From positions 2,754,501 to 2,818,500 of the forward strand of contig SMSO01000032.1 of assembly GCA_004764695.1 (NCBI GenBank): a stretch of DNA of 64,000 nucleotides, in the 5' to 3' direction. The position numbers and the translations under genes were made by a program. Positions 46,249-56,400 of the stretch are shown one piece after another. A model generated the notes under the pieces. It had not been told where the DNA came from and did no database searches. It saw only the letters and a list, made by a program, of their open reading frames with translations. How positions within the stretch are numbered: position 1 is the stretch's first letter; each line of letters starts with the position of its first letter. Source of the stretch: Schizochytrium sp. TIO01 (Eukaryota > Sar > Bigyra > Thraustochytrida > Thraustochytriidae).

Positions 46249-47633
46249 GCTAAGCAGGGAGGGAAAGTGGCTGGTGCTCTGGGTTTGGGCACGAGGGAAG
46301 AAAGACCTTGCGTGACGGCCAGCTGCGGGTGGATAGCTGCGGGGAACTGCGGCGCTGAGGTATGGGCGGGGCCAGGAGTCATCGAGGTGCTGCGGGGGTA
46401 GCGGGAGGGGTTAGTCCGGCGAGGTGAGTGAAAGACACGGAGAGACTACGTCTATTAAATTCGGTTTTGCTTTTTAAAGTTGAGTTTTAAGCATGTTTTA
46501 TTTTAATAAATAAAAACAAATACTGACAATATGGAGCGTATGTATGTATGTATGTTTGTGTATGTGTTATGTATGTTCATGCAATATGTTCATGAAATGG
46601 TGGAGCCGCTGAGTTCTGGGATTGATTGGTCTGCCGCTCTCTAGGGTTCTTGCCTGGAAAGCTGAGTCAAGCTCTGCGAATTGATGGGCAATCAATCGCT
46701 CGCTCTCGACGGGGGCTCTCGTGATGTGGATTGGCTGCCACGCCTTGGAATGTGCGAAGTTTTGGCTATGATGCGTTGTGCATTATTATTTATTACGCGC
46801 CCCGGCAGAGGAGACATGCGCGTAACAGCGGTGGGACTGCACTGCTTCAGTTCGCATCGTTGACGAGCAAAGACGATTGCGACTGATTGTCTGTGAATGA
46901 ACAAATGGACAGCTACGTGCTTGGTCCACGAAAGGAATGGGATTCTGCTCATTAAAAAATTGACGAGGTTGGCCTTCACGCAGCATTTCTGTAGTGGATG
47001 CGGACCTTGGGTATGGCATAAACGAAGGACCCAAGCTGTGCAAGCTTGCAAGACGATTATACTCGCACCATAATAACATATGCACGGAGCTATCTGTGCA
47101 GGTATGCGGTGTCGGCGTCTCGAGTGAGCAGCAAAGGATTTCAAGAGATCAAGCTGTACTTCCAAAGGAGGCCTCGAAAGGTATCCCTTAAGTCCAGCTC
47201 AGCCCTAGATTCCCCTCACCAGCGAAACGCATCTGTATCAAAAGGGATCAACCTTACAGCGATACCAATGGAGGGACCACCTAAAAACGGAACAAAAAAA
47301 GGAACCACGAAAGACAGCAAAGGAGGATGGAGCAGTATCATTGACAGCAGTATCATTGACAAGTGCTAGAGCAGATACAAGTATTGAGAAGCTTCGTTCC
47401 AGCGGTCTATAGCCCTTACCTTATACGCCTGCACTATATTGACATGCAAGAATCTCTTCATAAAAACATCGATGTATACTGGGACAAGTGGTATGCCATG
47501 GATGTAATGATACAAAATCTAAATTCGGTATTGTCAAGGAGGCCATGTTGTACAAAACAAGTGACCCATGGTACTTGCAAGAACTCATCGCGCACATCCA
47601 GGCGGTTGGATCTGAATCGTCATGCTTAGTGAC
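46249..47633. other. Gene-poor DNA left of the broken frame
   Basis: Contains a short TATG run near 46537-46555 and a direct duplication of CAGTATCATTGACA at about 47333-47360. Coding-like pieces in other frames (for example DPWYLQELIAHIQAVGSESS near 47565-47625) may be frameshifted upstream parts of the pseudogene that follows. Confidence 0.35.
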
Positions 47634-48248
47634 CTGCTCGAGCAAATCGAAAGGTATGAAGAGCGGTAGGCAGAGAGTCTCGATCCTGCTCACGACCTGA
47701 CATGGACCGAGAAAATTGCTAAAGAGCGCGACGAGGTCACAGGATATTGGCTCAGTAGCAATCAATGTCCAGCGTTGTTCAGAAAATTAGAATACCATCC
47801 ACTAAGACCTTATCACTGCGTTATTCAAGTACCTACATACTGTAGAGGAGGTAAAGGATGAGTACACTGCGGTTTCAAGGCAGATAATGGTTGGATTACC
47901 TGTACCAAGAATGGAATCTGGGAAGCAGTGACCTTTTTCTTTATTATCAACGAGGCCAAAGACACGGCCCGTAATTTGCACCAACCAAAGCACACCTTGG
48001 TTGACCCAGAGAATTGTCCCAGCTCTCTTAATGAAGCCACTGAAGGCGCTATATATTTGCTAGGCACGCAGGACTCCACCCACCCATTAATCCGCGTTGA
48101 TCTGATATGTTTTAAATATAATATGTATGTTAATGTTACTTGGTTTTTACATTTTATCGAGCAATTGGGAGTAGAAGCTCGTCGTGGTTGTTCAAATAGT
48201 GCACCAGGCACTACATTCCCCTATCCGTGGAAAGCTTGTGAGGACTGA
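47634..48248 (+). pseudogene. Decayed gene of unknown family, frame broken by two stops
   Basis: One frame is open over 205 codons except for TAG at 47667 and TGA at 47859. Between and after the stops it reads like ordinary protein: AHDLTWTEKIAKERDEVTGY, HPLRPYHCVIQVPTYCRGGK, GWITCTKNGIWEAV, EAKDTARNLHQPKHTLVDPE. The upstream part seems to continue in the other two frames from about 47450, implying further frameshifts. I cannot assign a family. The nearby HNH-like relic on the opposite strand suggests a mobile element or viral-type insertion, but that link is inference. Confidence 0.4.
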
Positions 48249-48696
48249 AGCTTTCTGCCCCGAGTAGCTGCTTTTTTATTTGTCTAACTTTATTCGTAAA
48301 TAATTGAAAATTATCGTGAGTCCACCCACTCTTAAGCGAGACGCTCATGCGAGCAATCACCAAACGAATGTTACCAATTACGTAACCTTTTGTGTTATAG
48401 ATACGATCTACGGAGACATAGAACGGGTGCTTCGTTTGGAAAACGAGTGGAGGTTAGTGAAGTAGCATTTCCCACCTTAGTTCTCAAGCATCTCCAAGAT
48501 AAGAGCTGGTGTGATCTCGCAGTTTTCGTGAACTTCTCCTCTCCGATGAGAATTAGTAGTCCGTTGGCGATTGCGAATCTGGCACTTGCAAGAATATATA
48601 CAGTAGGTGTGAGTGAGAGACCTTCTTGTAAGACCCCCGTTTATCCCATGGATAATTTACGGGCTGAACAAAGAGCATCCGTAAGGTAAGCTTACG

Positions 48697-49125
48697 GTTC
48701 CAATTGAAGACGCCACCGATGTTCAGAACCTGATAGATTGCCACAACAAGCCCTACAGCACAGTAGCCCTTATCACGATTGAGTCGCTCCATGCTAGGGA
48801 TATATGGGCCATCTCTCGCTATCATCATGTTAAAACAACATCGGTAGTCTTGATTTTCAATGACTTTGGCCAGGTTGCTGAGAATGCAGTCTCGATTGGT
48901 CCTAGAGGCCTTGGTTGTTTTACCCAACCTAAAACTAGCCTCATCACTGCTGTAATTGCTTTCAGTTTCTTCTGTGGAAACAACAGAAGAAGAACAAGAA
49001 GAATCGCATGATAAGTTGTCACTAAGACGACTTCTCAGTTCAATGTACGCTGCGCCGTACAAGTGACAGTGGATTGCCTCCCCCTGCTTTGGCAGCAACG
49101 CATGCATTGCATTTCTTCTTGACAC
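48697..49125 (-). pseudogene. Probable HNH-endonuclease relic
   Basis: The minus frame (stop far to the left, near 48553) has no good ATG. From 48879 to 48697 it reads LAKVIENQDYRCCFNMMIA, then DGPYIPSMERLNRDKGY and, after a gap, a stretch ending in GGVFNWN. This resembles the core of HNH-type proteins, where a Cys-containing strand is followed by a pattern like PS(L/M)ERLD-x-x-KGY and an Asn-containing strand. Here the usual Asp after ERL is Asn and the later Asn-Val strand has become VGLVVAI, so key residues look lost. In another minus frame just upstream (49140-49085) is CNACVAAKAGG, possibly half of a zinc ribbon. A Ser/Asp-rich linker joins them. The match is by eye only. Confidence 0.4.
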
Positions 49126-49907
49126 CAGTTTTGTGACTAATTAATTCTAAAATGATAGATATAAAGATGCTGCTGACGGGCAGTGCGCAGAAGATACGCG
49201 AATCAAGCCCCATCATTGCAAGCAATTGAATGCTGTTTGTGTTTCCACTTTTCAGGAGTCGCGTGAGGCAAGAGCTAATTGCAAAGACATCAAAGCCCTT
49301 AGAAAAGTTTCCATTACGTGACCCTTTGCGTAGTCTTGCTTTCAGCTCTGCACTGAAGACGAATGCTGAACGTGTTTTCTTGCGTTTTTAATACTTACAG
49401 TGGGTGCAAGTTGAACATTTTGTAAGAAATCCTGTACCTTAGTTCATTGCGTTTTTTACGGTACAGTGGATGATAAATGTTGCGGTACTTTCCCGTGCGT
49501 ACGATCTTGAAGATACGATCCTAGTCTTCTTTCTCAGGCACATATAGTTCTTCATGGGCAGTGGTTTTCATTTGTAGTATGACGCCAATGCAGAAATTAG
49601 TTTGGGGGGGCACGATTGGTAAGCGTTTAGTAGAGGAGGATGTGGAGTGCTTTGTTTGCACTGGCCTAATGGGTTTTCTACTACACCTCAAAGCAAACAA
49701 CTTTACAAACAATATTCGAACTTGATTTTGAGTTTTGGTGCAGTGTTTTATTTTATTGTATTTTCAATCTAGAGCCAATGAGAGCCGCACTGCCCTAAAA
49801 GCAGAACCGTACAGGCCCCACAAAACCATGCCATACGCACACTTACTCTTAGAATTATGGTCAGTTAAGCGAGTTACTATCCTCTAAACGGTAGGCGCAT
49901 CGCCCCC
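49126..49907. other. Gene-poor DNA right of the HNH relic
   Basis: No gene supported. A minus frame at 49521-49712 (63 codons) is unassigned and may be chance. Confidence 0.3.
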
Positions 49908-50034
49908 ATCTTCATCTTCATCTTCATCTTCATCTTCATCTTCATCTTCATCTTCATCTTCATCTTCATCTCCATCTCCATCTTCATCTTCGTCTTCATC
50001 TTAATTTTCATCTTCATCTTCATCTTCATCTTAT
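49908..50034 (+). repeat. (CATCTT)n hexanucleotide array
   Basis: About twenty CATCTT units with a few CATCTC, CGTCTT and AATTTT variants, degenerating rightwards into TTATCTTTATC repeats up to about 50095. Confidence 0.95.
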
Positions 50035-50105
50035 CTTTATCTTCATCTTATTTTTATTCTTATCTTTATCCTTAACTTTATCCTTAACTTCGTTTATCCT
50101 TAACT

Positions 50106-50169
50106 TCGCATTCGCATTCGCATTCGCATTCGCATTCGCATTCGCATTCGCATTCGCATTCGCATTCGC
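50106..50169 (+). repeat. (GCATTC)n hexanucleotide array
   Basis: About ten perfect GCATTC units, starting 70 bases after the CATCTT array. Confidence 0.97.
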
Positions 50170-51431
50170 GCTTTCGTAATGGAAGCTTCTGTGTCATGAT
50201 GGAAAATCCTGTTTCTCTTTTTTTAGAACTTTTAGTCCGTCTTCAATTTGCTAGAGAAAGTTCTCTATCTCATCGAAGCGGCAGCCATTGCCGAAACGTA
50301 CGCACTCAACATCTGATTACTATGCTACTATTCATTCACGACCCATATAATACTCTGGACTGCATGTCTTTAAACTCAGTTTTGGTTCTGCGTGCAGAAG
50401 ATGTTTGCTTCTAGTGTCAACAAGTATATAAGCGGAGTTAAATGAGATCCTTTGCATTATAATACACGTTTTAGGTCAGTGGTTGGTTTTGGTCATGGCC
50501 TCCAGTCAAATGGTTGAATTTTCTCGCATGCAATTGCTTACATGAAAGACAATTTGGCCAGCTAAAGGGTAGGGAATTTCGGTTGCCCAAGTTTTAAGCT
50601 GGATGGAATTCAGGGAGAGCATGTATTGGTACAATGCATCATGTTATACCTGCCGCAAACGTAAACACGCTATGAAACGCAACACACCCTAGAATATCTC
50701 TGAATGGCGCATCCAACCAGTTTGATTCAATTTTTGTTGTTACAAAGCAAGCTCACTTTAATGCATCTCGAGAAATGATCTCTTATCACTAGGCTGCATC
50801 AACAAAGATAGGACCCATTCATTTGGAGAGCGAAGACATTGATCCCTCGATTGCCAACATGGTGAAGGTGGAACAAGAACCTCATGAGCAGGCTTGAAAT
50901 TTGCCAAAGGGGAGACTCACCGGCAGAGACAAAATTTGCAAGTAGGATCAAACGTGACACGCAATTGCAGAGCTTTAGACTGAAAGAAGATCTAGTGGTT
51001 TCGAGATCTACAGAACCATGAAAGGAAATAGAGCTTCCCCGTCCCTTACAAGCTTCGATTACCTTTTAGAATCCAATTATCCTATAACTAGCCTAGCATA
51101 GCGAATTCTCACCGCACGTGATGAATGAATGTCACAATCCAAAGAGAGTTGGTAAGTTCCTGCAACAGGGCTCCGCCAATCTAAGAACCTTCGCTGTGTC
51201 TGAAAAGAAGGCCAGAGTTTCATCATAGGTACCTATGTACGAGTACCTACTAGCATTGTAATGCCAGGTACCAATCACTCACTCACTCCTATGATAGATA
51301 GGGCGATCTGCGCAACGCAAATCAGAAAGTGAAACCCTTAGTAAGAGGTGTAACCGTCGGCACGTAAGGCAATGCACGCACGCGACCAGAAAAGCGAGCA
51401 AAAGCACGGTCTATCGCTCGGGCCGACTTAC
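50170..51431. other. Gene-poor DNA
   Basis: About 1.26 kb with no supported gene. A minus-strand acceptor-like site (CTGGCCTTCTTTTCAG|ACACAG) at about 51212 could serve the exon described next. Confidence 0.3.
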
Positions 51432-51534
51432 CTTGCTTTGGCTTTTCTGCTGGTGCGTCGGAATCTGAAAATGGAGCTGGCGTGTCTGGAATCAGCGAAT
51501 CGAAGTCCAAATTGAGGCCATTCCAAGATACCAT
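51432..51534 (-). CDS. Possible first exon of a small unknown gene
   Basis: From ATG 51534 the frame encodes MVSWNGLNLDFDSLIPDTPA, PFSDSDAPAEKPKQ and then reaches a consensus donor (CAAG|GTAAGT, first intron base 51431). The unspliced frame continues to a stop at 51322 (70 residues in total). If spliced, a possible second exon begins at about 51211 and would encode some 22 residues. The acidic, Pro/Ser-rich start looks like a genuine protein N-terminus. No family recognised. Confidence 0.3.
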
Positions 51535-51830
51535 TTCTTATCTGGTAAACTATTCCATGCGAAATACAGAATCATACTACTTTAACTCTTATTTACCTAT
51601 AAATCTTCATAATTGGAGAAAAGAATTATATATATTTTTCAATAAAAATTAAATAAAATTATTACAACATAAAATTTCAACGTCTGAGGGACTGAATTGG
51701 AAATTCCACTAGAAGTAGTTACTGATCTGGTAGTATACCGGGTTTTTGCAGAGCAAGCTGGGCAGAGTAACAGAAAGATGTAACCCTCAAGCAGCTGTCG
51801 AGAAGCGGTTCTGGAGCGGGTGCGTCTTGA

Positions 51831-52213
51831 GCACGTCGTGCTGTAGGAGGCATTGGGTGCGATCATACTCGCAAAAATCCACAGCTGAAGCGACGATCCA
51901 CGCGTCACAGAGCAGGAATCATCATTGATGTTGCTGCTGCTGCTGCTGATTTTGACGTGCTAATTTTAGATTTTAAGGAAAAGGATAATATTGTTGTTAA
52001 TACTTTGAGATGAGCAGATTACTACGACCTACCAGAAGATTGTAATCGCGAACAGGTCCCTATAACTTTCGATCGAGGGTAGAACTCGCTCAGGAGTCAT
52101 CGGTTGGCACACGCAGAAGACCTCAATATGCCTTGGCCAGCCTGCCGGGAGCGTCTAAGCTGCAGCAAAAGACACAAGACCTCGGCCAGCAGCATGGGAA
52201 AAACTGGTTCTAA
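51831..52213 (+). pseudogene. Two coding-like open stretches of unknown origin
   Basis: 51831-52010 is open for 60 codons and contains RKNPQLKRRSTRHRAGIIID and DFDVLILDFKEKDNIVV. 52046-52210, in another frame, is open for 55 codons and contains PQYALASLPGASKLQQKTQD and GKNWF. Further right a strong acceptor (CTTTTCTGTTTTCAG, ending 52339) precedes DNSDDE and a stop at 52360. These could be exons of a small spliced gene or decayed fragments. I cannot join them convincingly. Confidence 0.2.
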
Positions 52214-52955
52214 GTACTAGGCGCTACAGAGTTGAGTCTTTTCTTCTTATTATTTGTAATGTCAAACTTAATTTTGTTAATTAAAAAAAAATTAAAAATA
52301 TATATATATCATATAAAGTAATCTCTTTTCTGTTTTCAGACGATAACAGCGATGACGAATAACTGTGCAACATCATTCATTCCGGCATCTGAATCTAAGC
52401 GCTGATTCCACCAAAGGATGCTGTCACGGTGGATCTTGGCAAAGCTATGCCGCACTCAGGGAGCTGAGACTGACTGCTGCTCGAGATCGCCTGAACGAAG
52501 GAAACTCAAACGACGATTCCAACAACTCCTGTTATCTGATCATGGTGAAGTCCTATACGGCCTCATAACCTAAATGGTAGCACTCGTAACTCTAAACCGC
52601 AGAAATGATGCTTGAAAATGAACCAAATAAGACTAAAGCAAAAAATCATAGTATCAAATCGAGGAGGACTTTTTTGAAGAGGTTTTGAAAAAGGAGTCGA
52701 AGGAGCTCGAGATCGCGGAGACCGCAAAGACTGGACGCCGTGCAGGACGGACGCGGCACCAAAGAGGTATCAGGCGTCGCTGGCAGGCTCTGCTTGACGG
52801 GCGGGGCGGGTCAAACGGTGCGATGATGCCCTCGGCGGGTGAGATCGGTGCAGATGGGAATGATGAGGATGGGCTGCTGGCGGTCTCGATCTTGGCGTCG
52901 CTGCTGCCGCCACCAAGCCAATTTGCGCTCATGCACGATGTTCCAGGCGCAGTGA
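52214..52955. other. Intergenic or 5' region of the ubiquitin protease gene
   Basis: A/T-rich at 52240-52320. From 52685 to 52980 one frame is open (no early ATG) with protein-like segments such as DEDGLLAVSILASLLPPPSQ and FALMHDVPGAVRSVLAAQRQ. It may belong to the 5' coding part of the next gene. Confidence 0.3.
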
Positions 52956-53417
52956 GGTCTGTACTGGCTGCCCAAAGACAGGGACAAAGTGCTGGGCCCG
53001 GAGTCTCTACCGCTCCTTGTCGAAGGGTTCGCAGCGCTGAAGGAATTCCTACTTGATCTCAGCCCTGAAGATGTGGAGCGCCGCGAACACGAGAACCCGC
53101 TCGAGGCACTCGTACTGCTGTTGCAGGACATAGAGGTTCGCAGCGAGGTGCGGGATATTATATCTGTCGAAGAGCTCGTTGAGTTCCTTGGTCTCACTAC
53201 GCGCAGCGACTTGGTCCTTGAAAATCCTGGCGAAAAGGGCGAGGGCGGGAAAAAGGCCAAGTTAGCGCAATCTGCAATTCGAGACAAAGAAAAACGAAGG
53301 CGCACGTCAAACGCCACTGAAAGAGGGATCCCAGGGTTTTCAGAGAGCGCTGTTAACTTTGGCGTCGATGTACATTCGAAGAAAGGTGGAAATGGATCTG
53401 GTTCGCTGCGGCGACGA
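52956..53417 (+). CDS. Probable N-terminal coding part of the ubiquitin protease, in another frame
   Basis: This frame is open for 154 codons after a TGA at 52953. It reads as good helical protein, for example YWLPKDRDKVLGPESLPLLV, FAALKEFLLDLSPEDVE and LEALVLLLQDIEVRSEVRDI. No ATG starts it. It overlaps the start of the 2,400-codon frame by about 50 bases in a different phase. The two are probably one gene, joined by a very small intron, a sequence error, or a true frameshift. The product type cannot be named from this part alone. Confidence 0.5.
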
Positions 53418-56400
53418 TGACAATAACGATCGCAAAAAAGCAAACGCCATGGAGGACGACGAGGATGATTATGGTTATGACAATGAAGATGATGAAGACT
53501 ACAAAAAAGTAGAGAAAGATACTCCTCAGAAGCCTCGACGCGATAGTGTTAATGTAGAGAGGATTACTGGGACTGAGGAATCCCTGAATGGAAAAAAGAC
53601 ATCAGTTAGCCTAGGACAAGTCATGAGTCCAGGACCTAGATCCCCAGCAAAGCAGGAGGTAGAAACAATGTCGATGGGGGGAACACCAAAGCAACAAAGA
53701 CAGTCTCTAAGCTTCTTGGCATCGCCGCCTATGACACCAGGGTCAAGACACAGGCTGTCATTTGCGCCTGCAGAGGGAGACATCCAACCTATTTGGGTAG
53801 CAACACAGATCTTCAAAGCTATTCGATGCCTGCTCTCTACGAGGCCGTGTGCAGAACGAGATCTTGAGCTTGAAAGAATCATGAAGAGGTACATTCGGGC
53901 AATGCCCTTGCCAATGATTCGGGAGTTCACTATCGGACAGCTCGAGCAGTTCTGCAGAAATTTGTCATCCCTCGACAACCGCGCGGGACTCCGCCAGTGC
54001 GCAGCCCTCGTATTCATTAAAAGCCCTGTGCTGCAGCGACGACTTGACAGTGTTGATCTCATTCTTGACATGGATGTATCGCCCCAATGGCTTACTTCAT
54101 ATCGTATTCTGGACAGTTTGTTAGAGAAGACACCCGTTCATCCTGAACTTTGTCGCCGAGCTGAGCCCATTGTGAGGCATCTTGCTAAAGAAAATCTTAT
54201 ATCCGACTCAACACTGAAACTTATATGGAGTGTTAATTTGCATCTTCTTTGCGTGGCTGCGCAAGAAGTTCCTGACATGACAAAGCTCGATAACATTATC
54301 AAGATGGTTACTGATAACAGCTCACGAACTTTGGAGATTGTTAAGCTTGTCCGTACAATTGCAGTGCGAACAGATCTAAATCTCAGCCTTGCTGAATCAT
54401 GTATACTTCGTTTATGGGATCTCCGCGATGCAGAAGGCGTCGCCACGGCCCTTCTTTCAAGCATGCAGAACGAGGATGGTCTGCTTGATGTTGCTATCGA
54501 CCTTTGTATGAAAACGTTGGACCAAGACGCTTCCTTTTTTGCGCATCAAGTTCTGGACCTTCTTTGGCGTCATATTCCAGCCTTGGGCGACATACTTGAC
54601 TCTGACTGGGCACTTGAAGACCGCTGGTTTGATGCTGTCTCAGTTTGCCTCAATGCCCTGGATCAAATGAGTTCGGAACCTGAGCTACAGAATGCACTTG
54701 ATCTCGGTACCCAGCTCCTCCTTCATGAAAGCTCTACAGAGAACCCACAAGAAATTCAAGCTGCTCTCATGCTTCGTATTTGGGATGTCTTTATGCCGCA
54801 TCTTGGTGAAGATTCAAATGTTCGTGCTAGTGTTACAGAAACCTACTTCACATGGCTTTCCAACCTCTGTGAAACCAAAATTCTCTACCCAGAGGCCGCA
54901 CATGTGCTCTTTGTAGAACGCGCAATTCCATTTGTGCAAGCTGCACAGGATGAAATGGTTAAATTTGTCTTTGGTCCAGCTTGCTTCAGTTTTATCCGGA
55001 GCATTTTTGTTCTTGACAACCACGAACGCCTCGTGAATATGAAGGATAACAACACCTCTGCATCCGCTGCGCCGGGTATGAGCCTTACCTCTGCCGATTA
55101 TGACGGCTTAGAGGATCCCCTTGCATATGTTGTTCCGACTTGTGATCCTGGTGAGCTTGAGGGTGTTCACCTTTTATGGCAAATGGCAGTTCATACGTGG
55201 AGCGACCCTGTGGCAGAAAGTGCTGTCAGTGCTTTGCAGGCTCTTTACGATCCTTCCCTGGACCCAGAAAACAAGAATGCTCTTCGAGTCCGCCGTGACT
55301 ACGTTGCTAAATGCACCACTCTCCTCGAGAACCTTCCTGAGGACGCAACCGATGCAATGCAGCGCTGTCTTGGCTTTGTCGAAGCTCTTCTAAATGAAGC
55401 AGACCAGCATGGAACCCGAGGTTTTCGCTCTCATGGAGCCCGGCAGCGAGGTCAAATTCACAATCTTGTTCTCATCGCAGACCACGAAGGCGACTTCAAT
55501 GGATACAACATTATGGAAGAACCAGTCTACGAGGTTACTCTGTACAGTAATGCAACAGTGTGGGATATCCGCTGTGCTGTAGCTTCGCGTTTGCAAAATC
55601 CTATTCCAGCGGCCAAGATTGCGTTGACATGGCCTTCTGGCGGCGATGTGGTCCAGCTGGGACCTGAAGAAAACTCCACAACTCTTGCAGATCTTGGATT
55701 TCACAAAGCGGAGAACCTAAAGTTTCAATTCCAAGATGACGAAGCAATGCTGCAGCGCACGCCGCGAGTACGCTTGCTTGATGAAAATTCTAACGAGCTA
55801 ACACCGCTAGCACGAAGCGCTTTTGAGGGTATATTTGAAGATTGGGCAAGCGATCAGATTCGTAATTTGCTTAATTTGGAGGATTTTACGCAGCTTTTCA
55901 CCTTTTGCACAGGCGCAACAAATCACAATGCCATTGAAAGGAGGTGTGCTTCTGCAATGCGCGAGTATGCTTCGGTTTACCTTCCACTTGTGTCAGATGA
56001 AGATGAGTCACCAGCATCTCTTGCAGCAGCGAAAACTGCAAATGACATAAAGCAACTCGGAAGTCAATCCTCCATCTTAGAATCTCTACCTCCTGGTACT
56101 GTAGTGATGACTGGAACATCTGGTGAGGACGAGTTTTATGAGCCATTTTTGACAGTTGAAGACTTTCTACGTTTCTACAAGGACGCTTCACAGTCACGCC
56201 CCTTAAGTGTATGGAAAGATTTGCTTAAACTTGGATATGATACTAAATTGCAGCGGAGTGAAGCAGAACGACCAGGTGGCCGTCTCACTAGCGAATTTCG
56301 GCTGTCGTGGTTCGATCAAATGGATGAAGAAGATGATGATGATAACAGCGTAGCACCTGAATCCCGGCCAGAGGTGGGCTGGCGACCTATTCTTGCTCAC

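Noticed and set aside
52560-52630. tRNA-like text (CTAAATGGTAGCACTCGTAA) before the ubiquitin protease gene
   Set aside because: A-box resemblance only; the acceptor ends do not pair and the T-arm is degenerate.
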